From Methanobacterium spitsbergense (GTDB taxonomy: Archaea > Methanobacteriota > Methanobacteria > Methanobacteriales > Methanobacteriaceae): a stretch of 64,000 bases of DNA. Shown here piece by piece: positions 1 through 9,595 of the stretch (position 1 is the first letter of the stretch; each line of letters opens with the position of its first letter). The position numbers and the translations under genes were made by a program. The stretch lies in the NCBI RefSeq assembly GCF_019931065.1, contig NZ_JAIOUQ010000004.1:10950-74949 (forward strand). Reading direction: 5' to 3'. The notes beneath the pieces are model-generated. The model worked only from the letters and a program-made list of their open reading frames with translations. It did no database searches and was not told the DNA's origin.

Positions 1-1
1 C

Positions 2-852
2 GGACTCTGTATTATGGGATGTACAAAAGGTGCCAAATGGGATGCATCTCATTTTATAAATCAGATAATTGAAAATAACAATAATACCGAAGTAATCACT
101 AATTTTACAGTCTTAAAAGTTTTACACAATAATGGAATTGTTGACGGAGTTGAAGGAATAGATAACAACGGTAAAACAATTTCGTATAAAGCCCGGAAAG
201 TGATAGTTGCTGCTGGGGCTTTGAACACTCCCAAAATACTCATAGATTCGGGTATTGTGAAACATGTTGGTGATGGGCTCTTCACAGATCTGTTCATTAC
301 AGTTGGAGGTTATCTCAAGGATATCAAACTCAACAAGGAAATTCCTATGGGAGTTAAATCAGAGTTTGGTCCTTACTTTTTATCGCCACATTTTTCAAAC
401 CAACTAATACCATTAATAGAAGAGAAGGGATATAATCCTCGTCCTGAAGATGTTATAGGATAATGGTTAAGATAGCAGACGAAGCCAATGGTAAGATTGG
501 GGAAGAAGGTAAAATTGAGAAAAAACTGACACAAAGAGACTTAGATCTTTTGACAGAAGGTTATAAGAAAGCTGTTGAACTTTTAAAGGCTGTTGGAGTA
601 GAAATATCTTCAATATCATCCACTCCTATAAGGGGTGCTCATCCAGGGGGAACAGCAGCAATTGGCAAAGTTGTTGATAAAAACCTTGAAACACAAGTAA
701 AAGGACTGTATATTTCAGATGCAAGTGTAATACCTCAAGCACCAGGAAGACCACCTATACTCACTATAGCTGCCCTTTCTAAAAGGCTTTCAAATATTAT
801 TATGGGAGAATTCACACCGGAAACTATTAATTCAATCACAACTGAAAGGTGA
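2..852 (+). pseudogene. GMC-type FAD-dependent oxidoreductase, C-terminal part, frameshifted and cut by the window edge
   Basis: The reading frame is open from the left edge, so the FAD-binding N-terminus lies outside. The visible part carries the GMC family's GCxxGAKW segment, a KVIVAAGALNTPKIL stretch (flavin-side substrate domain) and, near the end, HPGGTAAIG, LYISDASVIP and TIAALSKR, which fit the conserved C-terminal histidine/FAD region. The first frame stops at 461-463 and the rest continues from 463 in another frame. One added base in GGATAATGG would join the halves as ..GIMVK... It is therefore one gene broken by a single-base loss or sequence error. The substrate is unknown. It lies about 125 bp before the ThiF-Hdr operon on the same strand. 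Confidence 0.75.
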
Positions 853-977
853 ATATTAATTTCTTTAATTTTTATTTTTAAAAAATAATTTAAATTTTTA
901 TAATAAATCATATTATCATAAAAAAATGTCATCATAACAGATTAATTTAAGAAATAATAAAATTAGGAAGATTTATT

Positions 978-1994
978 ATGCAAAACAGATATGCACGACA
1001 AATAATATTGCAAAACATTGGAGAAGAGGGACAGAAAAAACTTCTTGCTAGTAGCGCTGCCATTGTAGGTTGTGGTGCGCTGGGTACTGTTGCTGCCAAT
1101 AATTTGGCCCGTGCAGGTATTGGGAAAATTTATATTATTGACAGGGATTTTGTAGAGCTTAACAATCTGCAGAGACAAATGCTCTTTGATGAAAATGATA
1201 TTGGGACACCTAAAGCAGTTGCAGCAGCAGAGAAGGTTAAAGCAATAAATTCTGGAATTGATGTATATCCAGTTATTAAGGATGTAAACTATACCAATGT
1301 TGAGGATCTGTTAAAAGGTGTGGACATTGTAATCGATGGAACAGACAATATACAGACCAGAATGTTGATAAATGATGTTTGTGTTAAACATAAAATTCCA
1401 TGGATTTACACCGGTGCCATAGGAACATCTGGAATGAGTATGAACATAATACCCGAAAAAGCATGTATCAGATGTCTCTACCCCGGTGTACCCAAGTCAG
1501 GATCACTCCCAACATGTGATACAATGGGAGTATTGAATACAGCAACGGTTATAATGGGTTCAATAGAAACAACCGAAGCAATTAAAATATTATTAGGATA
1601 TTATGATGAAATAGAATCAACCCACAGTAACTTAGTTGTATACGATATATGGAAACAATCTTTCGACAGTATAATGGTTAAAAAGAATGAAAAATGTGAG
1701 TGCTGTGTTAATGAAAATTTCGAATTTTTAGAGTCTGATGAACAGGAAATAATAACATCACTATGCGGTAGAAACGCAATACAGATCACACCTGCAGATC
1801 CAAAGGAATTGGTACTTAAAAATATTGGAGAAAAACTTGAAAAACTCGGTACAGTTAAGTGCTCAGATTTTATTATGCTCTTCAAAAACCATGAAACAGA
1901 AATTTCATTATTCCGTGATGGAAGAGCTATTATTAAAGGAACCAACGATGAAATGGTTGCTAGAACCATATACGCGAGGTATATTGGAACATGA
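978..1994 (+). CDS. ThiF/MoeB/HesA-family E1-like adenylyltransferase
   Basis: This family adenylates the C-terminal glycine of ubiquitin-like sulfur carriers (ThiS, MoaD, SAMP) or related substrates. The protein has a Rossmann GCGALG motif (31-36), an acidic residue after the second strand (IIDRD), the NNLQRQ arginine segment, DGTDN (120-124), a possible Zn pair CIRC (163-166) with CECC (240-243), and a candidate catalytic Cys180 in PTCDTMGVLN. A C-terminal extension of about 90 residues contains CGRNAIQITP and DGRAIIKGT, seen in many archaeal and clostridial MoeB-like proteins. RBS is AGGAAG. The stop overlaps the hdrC start (ATGA), so it is coupled to Hdr genes. No sulfur-carrier gene adjoins it; the nearest MoaD-like gene is at 18.3 kb. 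The substrate is not known. Confidence 0.9.
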   Translation: MQNRYARQIILQNIGEEGQKKLLASSAAIVGCGALGTVAANNLARAGIGKIYIIDRDFVELNNLQRQMLFDENDIGTPKAVAAAEKVKAINSGIDVYPVIKDVNYTNVEDLLKGVDIVIDGTDNIQTRMLINDVCVKHKIPWIYTGAIGTSGMSMNIIPEKACIRCLYPGVPKSGSLPTCDTMGVLNTATVIMGSIETTEAIKILLGYYDEIESTHSNLVVYDIWKQSFDSIMVKKNEKCECCVNENFEFLESDEQEIITSLCGRNAIQITPADPKELVLKNIGEKLEKLGTVKCSDFIMLFKNHETEISLFRDGRAIIKGTNDEMVARTIYARYIGT

Positions 1995-2581
1995 AAACTA
2001 TTAAACTTAACAAAAATTCATTAAAACTTGTAAAGGATGTTTTAAATGATATGAAAGCATCCCCAGATCTTGGTATTTACAAGTGTGTACAATGTGGTAT
2101 GTGCACATCCGTCTGTCCAGGAGCAAGTCAAACAGAATACGACCCTAGGGATATGATAAGAAGGGTTCTTGAAAACGATGAAACAGTTATAGACTATGAA
2201 GATATATGGAACTGTTTTTCATGCTACACCTGTAACAGTGTATGCCCATCTGGTAACAATGCAAGCGAAGTAAACCAGATACTAAGGCAAATGTCTATAG
2301 AAAGGGGAAAAGGTGCCGAAAAAATTACAGATTTCAGTGCTTATGGAGATAGTTTTATGGAACTGGGAGTTGGTTCCATACCCAGTAAATTTTTTGATGT
2401 CATGGTCAAAGATGTTGGAAAAGATTACATGGATCTGAAGGTGAATATTGAGGATATACGTGATGATCTTGGTCTTGGAAACTATATATTACCCAAAAAA
2501 TCCACAGATGAAATTGAAGCTATACTTGATAAATCCGGCTTTAAAAAAAGGCTTGAAAGAATAAAGAGATGTAAAAAATGA
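1991..2581 (+). CDS. hdrC: HdrC-like iron-sulfur protein (heterodisulfide reductase subunit C paralogue)
   Basis: HdrC carries electrons through two [4Fe-4S] clusters between HdrA and the HdrB catalytic subunit. Two ferredoxin motifs are intact: C32-x2-C35-x2-C38-x3-C42 and C75-x2-C78-x2-C81-x3-C85. The length, 196 residues, is close to classical HdrC (about 185). The start overlaps the ThiF stop and the end overlaps the hdrB start, both as ATGA, so ThiF, HdrC and HdrB should be made in step. Because HdrB and HdrA here are divergent, this is better read as part of an Hdr-like complex than as the main CoB-CoM heterodisulfide reductase. The true substrate is not known. Confidence 0.88.
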   Translation: MKTIKLNKNSLKLVKDVLNDMKASPDLGIYKCVQCGMCTSVCPGASQTEYDPRDMIRRVLENDETVIDYEDIWNCFSCYTCNSVCPSGNNASEVNQILRQMSIERGKGAEKITDFSAYGDSFMELGVGSIPSKFFDVMVKDVGKDYMDLKVNIEDIRDDLGLGNYILPKKSTDEIEAILDKSGFKKRLERIKRCKK

Positions 2582-3588
2582 AGTTTATACCTGATAAAGA
2601 TATTTTACTCTTTAAAAGCTGTTTAGTGAATGTTGAATATCCTGGAGTTGAATCATCTACATGCTATATATTTGACAGGATCGATGTTGAATATTATGTG
2701 GATGAAAGACAATCATGTTGCACGGGGCTTGGGCATTACTACGATCTATTTGATCAACTTTCAACAACTGCACTTGCTGCAAGAAACTTCCATATAGCAG
2801 CAGAAACTGGTCATAATAATATAGCAACCATGTGTGCAACATGTTATGCAATACTTAAAAAAACAGTTAAGATATTGAACCAGAATGAAGATGCAAGAAA
2901 TCAAGTAAATAATATCCTTGATGAATCTGGACTTGAAGAAATGGAATACACACAGGACAGTATGGATCCATCCAAAAACATATTCCATGTAGCTGAAATC
3001 CTATTCAATAAAAAAGATGAAATATCCAAGTTAGTAACTGTTGATCTTTCAGGATTCAAAATAGCAACCCATCATGCCTGCCACTACTGTAAGGTTCATT
3101 ACAACGACACAATAGAAGGTGTTAGAGAACCTAATCTTATAGATGGCCTTGTAAAGGCTGTTGGAATAAATACCATTGGATGGTATGACCATAAAAGAGT
3201 TACTTGCGGTGCGGGGTTCCGTCAGAGGTTTACAAACAAGGAAATTTCATTGGCTGTAACAGCAGAAAAGCTCGAGGCATTGAAAGATAAAGATGTGGAA
3301 ATATTGTTACATATGTGTCCCAATTGTCAGATGCAGTTTGACCGTTATCAACCATATATCGAAGATAAACTAAAAACAAAATTCAATATATTCCATTTGA
3401 ACATTACACAGTTCATTGCACTGGCAATGGGAGCAGATCCTTACATGGTTCTAGGTATACAAACTCATACTGTACCTATAGAACCCCTTCTAAAACGTTT
3501 AAAACAGCAATTTGATCTGAAAGAAGATCAAGTTAGTGAATCTAACACTAAAAAATCACTTAAAATTGACAATAAATTTATGGAATAA
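2578..3588 (+). CDS. hdrB: HdrB-like protein with two CCG domains, second one altered
   Basis: HdrB holds two non-cubane [4Fe-4S] clusters bound by CCG domains and reduces CoM-S-S-CoB. The first CCG domain is complete: Cys15, Cys47-Cys48, Cys86 and Cys89. In the second, Cys168, Cys247 and Cys250 are present, but the double cysteine is Thr209-Cys210 (VTCGAG in place of CCGAG). An extra Cys171 in ACHYCK could compensate. The protein has 336 residues, longer than classical HdrB (about 300), with an extended C-terminus. It starts inside the hdrC stop codon. The altered proximal site suggests a changed cluster or substrate. Family membership is clear; activity on CoM-S-S-CoB is doubtful. Confidence 0.87.
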   Translation: MKFIPDKDILLFKSCLVNVEYPGVESSTCYIFDRIDVEYYVDERQSCCTGLGHYYDLFDQLSTTALAARNFHIAAETGHNNIATMCATCYAILKKTVKILNQNEDARNQVNNILDESGLEEMEYTQDSMDPSKNIFHVAEILFNKKDEISKLVTVDLSGFKIATHHACHYCKVHYNDTIEGVREPNLIDGLVKAVGINTIGWYDHKRVTCGAGFRQRFTNKEISLAVTAEKLEALKDKDVEILLHMCPNCQMQFDRYQPYIEDKLKTKFNIFHLNITQFIALAMGADPYMVLGIQTHTVPIEPLLKRLKQQFDLKEDQVSESNTKKSLKIDNKFME

Positions 3589-3621
3589 TATTTCACAATT
3601 CCCAAGGAGGAATTTAAAAAA

Positions 3622-5952
3622 ATGAGCAAAGCTTCATTTAACGAAAATAAACCTGACCTTAAAATTGGTGTTTTTCTCTGTAGATGTGGTGGAAACATCT
3701 CAGACACCATTGACATGGAAAAACTACGATCATCGGTAAATGCTGAGGTTGTTGAAGAATTTGAGAACTTATGTTCAATAAATGGACGTAAAATCATAAG
3801 AGACAACATTATACAGAAAAACCTTGATAGAGTAGTTGTTGCAGCTTGTTCTCCTATAACACATGAAAAAACTTTTCAAAAATATGTGAACCCACTTAAC
3901 CCTTACCTCCTTGAAATGGCAAATATAAGGGAACAGTGTTCATGGGTAAATCCAGATAATAACACAGCAACTGAAAAAGCAATTTCCCTTGTTAATGCAG
4001 CAATAGAAAAGGTAAAATATTCTCAACCACTAGACCCAATACTCCGTAAAACTCCTAAAACAGCTGCTGTGATAGGTGGTGGAATATCAGGTATAAGTGC
4101 ATCGCTTTCACTTGCAAGACAAGGTATAAAAACATGCCTTATAGAAGAAGAACCAACTATTGGAGGTTCCATGGTTAAGGTGGGTAAATTATTTTCCCCA
4201 GAGAAATTGGCAGAGGAATGTGCTATGTGTCTCTTAAATCCATTAGTCAATGAGGCAGTACAGCACAAAAACATTAAAATAATGACCAATACCACATTAA
4301 AAGCTGCGGAACGAAGGGCTGGAAATTTCAACTTGTTAATTGAAAACAAAGCTAGGAAGGTTATAGAAGACAGGTGCATAAGCTGTGGAAGTTGTGCAGA
4401 AGTCTGTCCAGTCGAAGTTGATGACTCATGGAACGAAGGAATGACCATTAGAAAGGCCATCTACAAACCATTTCCACAGGCTGTTCCAGATGTATATACA
4501 ATAGACCCTGAAAACTGTAAAGAATGTGGAAAATGCCAAGATACCTGTAGAATGAATGCAATAGACCTTTCAATGGAAGGTGAAGTTATCCCGATTACAG
4601 CCGGCTCTGTTGTTATTGCAACAGGCCATAAAACTTTTGATATGAGCAAAAGGCCAGAATATTCCTATGGTAGGCACAAAGATATTGTAACTCAGATGGA
4701 ACTGGCAAGGATCATGGGTGTTAACGGACCAACCAAGGGAAAACTTCTCAAACCATCAGATGGTCAAGTTCCTCAAAGGGTTGTTATGATACAGTGTGTT
4801 GGTTCAAGGGATGAAAAACCAGGGGGAAGAAAGTATTGTTCTAAAGTATGCTGTATGGTTGCAATAAAGCATGCAAATGTAATAAAACAACATTATCCGG
4901 ATACTGATGTAATAATATGCTATACAGATATGAGAACTCCTGGAATGTATGAAAAATACTTTAAATATGCGCAATCAAACGAAGTAAGACTTATAAGAGG
5001 TAGACCTGGAGAAATAGAGGAGAAAAACGGTATATTCATTGTCAGATTGGAGGATACCCTTTCTAGAGAGCCAATGGAAATAGAAACAGATCTAGTTGTT
5101 CTATCAACTGCAATGGAACCATCAGAAGGTACTATAGAAGTTTCAAATATACTTGATGTTGGTTTAACAGAAGAACTCTTTGTCAAGGAAAAACATTCCA
5201 AGATCAAACCCGTTGCAACCGAAGTGGAAGGTATATATGTCTGTGGAACTGCACAAGGTCCTAAAGATATTACAGACAGTATTGTTCAAGCAAATGCAGC
5301 AGCAGCAAAAGTTTCCGAACTTATAAATGGAGGAGTAGAGCTGGAACCATTTGTTGCAACTATCGACAATTCCAAATGCAATCTATGTAAAAAATGTATC
5401 GATGTTTGTAAATATAAAGCAGCATTCATACAAGATGATGTATTGAATGTTGATCCTGTGTCCTGTATAGGATGTGGTGCATGTCTATGGGAATGTGAAA
5501 ATAATGCAATAGAAATAATGGGCCAGACCGATGAACAGATTCTTTCAATGATCACAGGTATGTTAAAGGATAAAAAACCCGGTGAAACTCGCATAATCAC
5601 ATTTTTAGATTCAGTTGGTTATATATCAGCCGATAATATAGGAATAAATAAAATAAATGTTCCAAGCTCTATACGAATTATTAAAATCCCTTCAATGAAC
5701 CGGATAATGCCAAAACATATACTTCATGCATTCAATATGGGTGCTGATGGAATAATTATGGGAGAATATCCTTACAACCCAATGTACTCCAAAACAAAGG
5801 AAAGAATTAAGGGGTTGAAAAAGGAACTTTTAAAAAATAACATAGACCCTGATAGACTTGCCTTCTACAAAGTATACATACCCTACTTCAGGGGACTAGC
5901 AAACAGATTCAATGAATTCGATACTGAAATAAGATGTTTAGAGGAAAACTGA
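3622..5952 (+). CDS. hdrA: HdrA-like flavoprotein fused to an MvhD-like domain that lacks its cysteines
   Basis: HdrA bifurcates electrons at FAD. Seen in order: N-terminal domain with CRCGGNISD (20-28), ACSPITHEKTF (Cys76) and REQCSWV (Cys106); FAD-binding GGGISG (152-157); ferredoxin pair CISCGSCAEVCP (252-263) and CKECGKCQDTC (299-309); second pair CNLCKKCIDVC (586-596) and CIGCGACLWEC (615-625). Residues about 655-770 align by eye with MvhD (PSSIRIIKIPS, GADGIIMGEYP), but the positions where MvhD has its [2Fe-2S] cysteines hold other residues. There is no selenocysteine signal. The gene lies 33 bp after hdrB with a GGAGG site. The usual HdrA is about 660 residues; this one has 776 because of the fusion. 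Confidence 0.9.
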   Translation: MSKASFNENKPDLKIGVFLCRCGGNISDTIDMEKLRSSVNAEVVEEFENLCSINGRKIIRDNIIQKNLDRVVVAACSPITHEKTFQKYVNPLNPYLLEMANIREQCSWVNPDNNTATEKAISLVNAAIEKVKYSQPLDPILRKTPKTAAVIGGGISGISASLSLARQGIKTCLIEEEPTIGGSMVKVGKLFSPEKLAEECAMCLLNPLVNEAVQHKNIKIMTNTTLKAAERRAGNFNLLIENKARKVIEDRCISCGSCAEVCPVEVDDSWNEGMTIRKAIYKPFPQAVPDVYTIDPENCKECGKCQDTCRMNAIDLSMEGEVIPITAGSVVIATGHKTFDMSKRPEYSYGRHKDIVTQMELARIMGVNGPTKGKLLKPSDGQVPQRVVMIQCVGSRDEKPGGRKYCSKVCCMVAIKHANVIKQHYPDTDVIICYTDMRTPGMYEKYFKYAQSNEVRLIRGRPGEIEEKNGIFIVRLEDTLSREPMEIETDLVVLSTAMEPSEGTIEVSNILDVGLTEELFVKEKHSKIKPVATEVEGIYVCGTAQGPKDITDSIVQANAAAAKVSELINGGVELEPFVATIDNSKCNLCKKCIDVCKYKAAFIQDDVLNVDPVSCIGCGACLWECENNAIEIMGQTDEQILSMITGMLKDKKPGETRIITFLDSVGYISADNIGINKINVPSSIRIIKIPSMNRIMPKHILHAFNMGADGIIMGEYPYNPMYSKTKERIKGLKKELLKNNIDPDRLAFYKVYIPYFRGLANRFNEFDTEIRCLEEN

Positions 5953-5987
5953 GTCCAATTTATTAAAAGATATATTTAACTTTAGGA

Positions 5988-6024
5988 TATATTTTTTGAT
6001 TTTTTTTTAAATTTTAATTTTTTC
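5988..6024 (+). terminator. T-rich terminator after the ThiF-Hdr operon
   Basis: Two T runs (6 and 9) about 40-60 bp after the hdrA stop fit the oligo-T type of archaeal terminator. No strong hairpin is seen. Confidence 0.5.
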
Positions 6025-6025
6025 A

Positions 6026-6041
6026 TCGAAACATTTATATA
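6026..6041 (+). promoter_or_regulatory. BRE/TATA promoter of a probably leaderless hisG-like gene
   Basis: A CGAAAC-like BRE is followed by TTTATATA at 6034-6041. The box centre is about 26 nt before the ATG at 6064, the normal TATA-to-start distance in archaea. There is no Shine-Dalgarno site, so the mRNA probably begins at or next to the start codon. Confidence 0.65.
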
Positions 6042-6063
6042 AAATTGTCCTTTGCTTATTAAT

Positions 6064-7053
6064 ATGAACAAAATAGTGCTTGGTCTTCCAAAGGGGAGTT
6101 TAAATAATGTTAACCGGGGTAATACTTATCAGTTATTAGTTGATGCAGGATACGAAGTGAGGGGATATGAACCTGGTAAAGAATCTAATGAGATTGGAAT
6201 AATGAACGATCCTGAGATCAAAGGATTTTTAACAAGGCCACAAAGTGCGCCTGTTGAATTAAACCGTCAAATCCTAGATATTGCTATAATAGGTGAAGAT
6301 TGGGTGCAGGAAGAATCTGTTAACTACAAAGAAAAATTAATAAGAAAAATAGGTGACTTAGATTATGGTCAAACAAGGTTAATTGTTGGAGTTCCAAAAG
6401 AATCACCTTACAATTCGTTAACTGACTTCTTCAGGGCCAATAAAGATAGAAAAACTCCAATACTTTGTTTTACAGAATATCCTAATTTAACGCGACAGTT
6501 CTTCATGAACAACAAGGGATACAAAGAAGTCTTTGGATATAGTATTCCATTTGTACAAGTAAGAGGATTAAGAGATGGGGACAATCAGATGGTCCAAGTC
6601 ATAAATTCTGATGGTGCAACTGAGGTTTATATTGCAAAGGGTGCAGATCTTATTGTCGACAATACTCAAACTGGGAGTAGTTTAAAAAAAGCAGGACTAA
6701 AAGAACTTGAAACTATAATGGAATCAAGTGCAGGTCTGTATGCCGGACCAAGTTGTAAAGGAGCTAAGGAAGAGAAAGCTCATATGATGTTTGAACAGCT
6801 TTTCGGTGCAATAAAGGCCAGGAAATATTTTGATGTCAAGTTCAATATTTCTAATCTGAAGGTATCTGATGTAAAGGATTTCCTACTATCAAATGCTTAC
6901 TGTTCAGATGAACCAACTGTTGTGGAGGGAAGTACATTTTCCCAAGTTAATGTTTTAATACCCAAAAATAAGTTTCCTGCAATGTTAAAGGGAATTAAAA
7001 ATTATGGTGCTTCATCTATTGTGAGAGAGAATGTTAAACAGTACGTTAAATAG
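6064..7053 (+). CDS. HisG-like ATP phosphoribosyltransferase, long form
   Basis: HisG joins ATP and PRPP in the first step of histidine synthesis. The sequence shows the N-terminal LGLPKGSL loop, RPQSAPVE...DIAIIGEDW, and the PRPP-site region [20 protein letters not shown], followed by a C-terminal part with [23 protein letters not shown], like the regulatory domain of long HisG enzymes. At 329 residues it is longer than most long forms (about 290) and has extra sequence in the middle, so it may be a divergent HisG or a paralogue with another base substrate. No other his gene is nearby. ATG at 6064 is preferred over the upstream TTG because it fits a leaderless promoter. Confidence 0.8.
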   Translation: MNKIVLGLPKGSLNNVNRGNTYQLLVDAGYEVRGYEPGKESNEIGIMNDPEIKGFLTRPQSAPVELNRQILDIAIIGEDWVQEESVNYKEKLIRKIGDLDYGQTRLIVGVPKESPYNSLTDFFRANKDRKTPILCFTEYPNLTRQFFMNNKGYKEVFGYSIPFVQVRGLRDGDNQMVQVINSDGATEVYIAKGADLIVDNTQTGSSLKKAGLKELETIMESSAGLYAGPSCKGAKEEKAHMMFEQLFGAIKARKYFDVKFNISNLKVSDVKDFLLSNAYCSDEPTVVEGSTFSQVNVLIPKNKFPAMLKGIKNYGASSIVRENVKQYVK

Positions 7054-7125
7054 TCAAAATTTGAATTGATCTCATATAAATGGATTTCTTAATTAAATCT
7101 AAAAACATATGGAAGGTCTAAATCT

Positions 7126-7893
7126 ATGAAACAATTTTTAATTACACCTGCAGCAGGTAAAAGGCTGATTGCAAAGGCTTTAGTAACATATTCTCCCATT
7201 ACAGATGCACTTAAAAATGGTACATTTGTAATTGTAGCTGGAACAACCAATGGTTACGTTGCTGAGGAAATTCTTACAGCAATTGGTCAATCTGATGATT
7301 TTTCTAGGGAAAGATTCTTTAGAGGAGTGGTACTGCCTCCTTCAAAACCTAAATCAGATTCTGGAAGATTATACGATGACGCCAAATTTTTTGGCGATGT
7401 TGTAATTAAAAAAGGGGTTTGGCAAAAGGGATTAACTATTTATGATGTAGTAGACCAGCTTGAAGAAGGTGATGTAATCCTAAAAGGTGCAAACAGCTTA
7501 GATTTAATCCGTAAGAAAGCTGCTATTTATATTGGCCATCCGGAAGCTGGAACAATTGGTGCTGCATTACCAGTTGTTGTTGGACGGCGTGTTCGTCTGA
7601 TTATTCCTGTGGGGGTAGAGAAACGTGTTTCAAGTGATCTGGATGATATTGCCAAAAAATTAAATATACCTGGTTTAACTGGACCGCGGCTTTTGCCCAT
7701 AAGTGGAGAAGTTTTTACAGAAATTGAAGCCCTTAATATGCTTTGTGATGTAAAAACAGATCTAATTGCTGGCGGTGGTGTGTCAGGAGCCGAAGGTTCT
7801 GTTTGGCTGGGTATAACCGGTGCGGATAATTCTTTAGAGTTTGCTGAAAGAGTAATAAAATCAGTTTCTTTTGAGGAACCGTTTAATATTTGA
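7126..7893 (+). CDS. conserved protein of unknown function
   Basis: The family is not recognised. The protein has 255 residues, is soluble, and has no signal peptide or membrane segment. It is rich in glycine turns: [41 protein letters not shown] and [18 protein letters not shown]. That pattern suggests an alpha/beta fold with nucleotide- or phosphate-binding loops, which is inference. It begins about 70 bp after the HisG-like gene on the same strand, with a GGAAGGT ribosome site, so the two may share a transcript. The start and the long uninterrupted frame are well supported; function is not. Confidence 0.75.
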   Translation: MKQFLITPAAGKRLIAKALVTYSPITDALKNGTFVIVAGTTNGYVAEEILTAIGQSDDFSRERFFRGVVLPPSKPKSDSGRLYDDAKFFGDVVIKKGVWQKGLTIYDVVDQLEEGDVILKGANSLDLIRKKAAIYIGHPEAGTIGAALPVVVGRRVRLIIPVGVEKRVSSDLDDIAKKLNIPGLTGPRLLPISGEVFTEIEALNMLCDVKTDLIAGGGVSGAEGSVWLGITGADNSLEFAERVIKSVSFEEPFNI

Positions 7894-8055
7894 AAAATAT
7901 TTCTTTTCCTAAGGAAAATATTATAAAAAAATTAATTCTCAAATACACCATGATTTAATTGGAATTTTCATTTGTGCATAGAAAGATATGAAAAATAAAA
8001 AAAATGAATTAGATGCATAATGATTATCCATGTAATTGGATTTACATAGTTTTTT

Positions 8056-9075
8056 TTATGTAGTTATTTTACTGATTATTCCAGTCACAATGTTTTTCAT
8101 ATAGGTAGAATACTGATTTGAGTTTGTAATCTGTGTCCAGAGAATATTTTTACCTGAAATAGCTGGTTCATTGCTCTCATTAAATTGAGATATTATATTG
8201 ATTGTTCCGGTTAAGAGATTTTTATAGTAAATATTAGATTTTCCATTGGATTCATATTGCTGCCATGCCACGATATTATCCTTGATAGAAGGGAGGAACT
8301 GGGAATTTTTTGATTTTAACATAACGCTAACTTTTCCAGTTTTAAGATCTTTGTAGTAGATATTTGAGTTTCCTGACTCTGTCTGAACCCATACAATATG
8401 ATTATTATCAATTGCAGGATTGAACTGGAATTCATGAGTATTTAATACTTTGTTGCTTATTCCGGTTGCTAAATCTTTATAATATACTAATGAATAGCCT
8501 TTAATATCATACTGGGTCCAAACAATCATTTTACCATTGGTAACTGGTTCGAATTGTCCCTCGTCGGATTTCTTAACAATACCTATAGTTCCTGTTTTAA
8601 GGTTTTTGTAATAAATAGACGTACCATTGAAAGTATCCTGCTCCCAGACAATAATATTACCCGAAATATCAGGGGAAGCCTGATTTAATTTTGAATTGGA
8701 AACTCTACCGTATTTTCCAGTTACAATATTTTTGTAGTAAATACAAATTTGCCCTTTGGAATTTTCCTGTTGCCATACAATGTTTGAGCCTGAAATTGAA
8801 GGTTTAGACTGATCTTGATTAGAAGACAGTAATTTATGGCTTAATCCCGTTACAAGGTCTTTATAGTAAATAGATGTATGTATTGTTGGATCTCCCTGTG
8901 TCCATACAACTATTTTACCATCTGCAACGGGTTCAAACTGATCAACGTTGGTTACTGAATTGCTTAATTTAACCTTTGCAATGTGATTAGTATTTACGGT
9001 TGCAGCTGATGCTACACCACAGAAAATAATTACAGCAACAAAGACTGTTAATAACATTATAAGTTTAGTTCTCAT
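8056..9075 (-). CDS. exported beta-propeller (TolB/WD40-like repeats)
   Basis: After a signal peptide (MRTKLIMLLTVFVAVIIFCG, cut near VASAA) the protein is made of about seven repeats of some 42-46 residues, each with a core like IVVWTQ..., IYYKDLVTG and SKPSISG. This is the pattern of a propeller with a Trp-Gln strand and a YYK(D/N)L(V/K)TG turn, found in surface proteins of methanogens. It is probably exposed outside the cell, binding a ligand or other wall proteins; no enzyme motif is seen. ATG at 9075 is chosen because GGTGGAG lies 11 nt before it, whereas the longer frame would start inside that site. It is followed by a separate, convergent gene pair. Confidence 0.82.
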   Translation of the reverse strand: MRTKLIMLLTVFVAVIIFCGVASAATVNTNHIAKVKLSNSVTNVDQFEPVADGKIVVWTQGDPTIHTSIYYKDLVTGLSHKLLSSNQDQSKPSISGSNIVWQQENSKGQICIYYKNIVTGKYGRVSNSKLNQASPDISGNIIVWEQDTFNGTSIYYKNLKTGTIGIVKKSDEGQFEPVTNGKMIVWTQYDIKGYSLVYYKDLATGISNKVLNTHEFQFNPAIDNNHIVWVQTESGNSNIYYKDLKTGKVSVMLKSKNSQFLPSIKDNIVAWQQYESNGKSNIYYKNLLTGTINIISQFNESNEPAISGKNILWTQITNSNQYSTYMKNIVTGIISKITT

Positions 9076-9595
9076 TTTTTGTACATACTCCACCAATTAT
9101 TTAAATTTGTATAATGGATAATGTAAAAGTTTTAATATATAAATTTATCTCTAATTTTGTTCATTTAAGCTATAAAAATAGAATAATATTTAAATTATAT
9201 TCAAAAAAATCATAGAAAATAGAAGAATAATACTAATTTTACTTCTTCAAATACTGCATCAATAATCAAGTCAAAAAAATTAAATTGAAATGGGGAAGAT
9301 ATACCGAATTTAAGATTAAAATTAGAGAGGAATAAGTTTACCAATTTTATCTTATTCATTTAAAATTTTTATTAAAATATTACAGAATATTATAGATATT
9401 GAAATAAGTATAATATAATTCCAAATTTCAATTACTGATCTCTAAATATTTAGGTTCCTATTCTAACTGAGATATACATTATTTCAGATATTCTGCATTT
9501 AAATGATGAATTAATTCCATAATCTATTTTAAGGGACCCTATAGTACAAGTGCACGTTCTTGAACTGATATTTTTCATGAATATACTCTTTATAT
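9076..9595. other. 520-bp AT-rich stretch with no gene seen
   Basis: It holds the upstream region of the beta-propeller gene and long A/T runs. No convincing frame with a ribosome site, RNA gene or repeat is visible. Confidence 0.6.

Noticed and set aside
2578..5952. selenocysteine or TGA readthrough in the Hdr genes
   Set aside because: The missing cysteines are replaced by ordinary sense codons (Thr, Asp, Ser, Tyr and others), and no in-frame TGA occurs.
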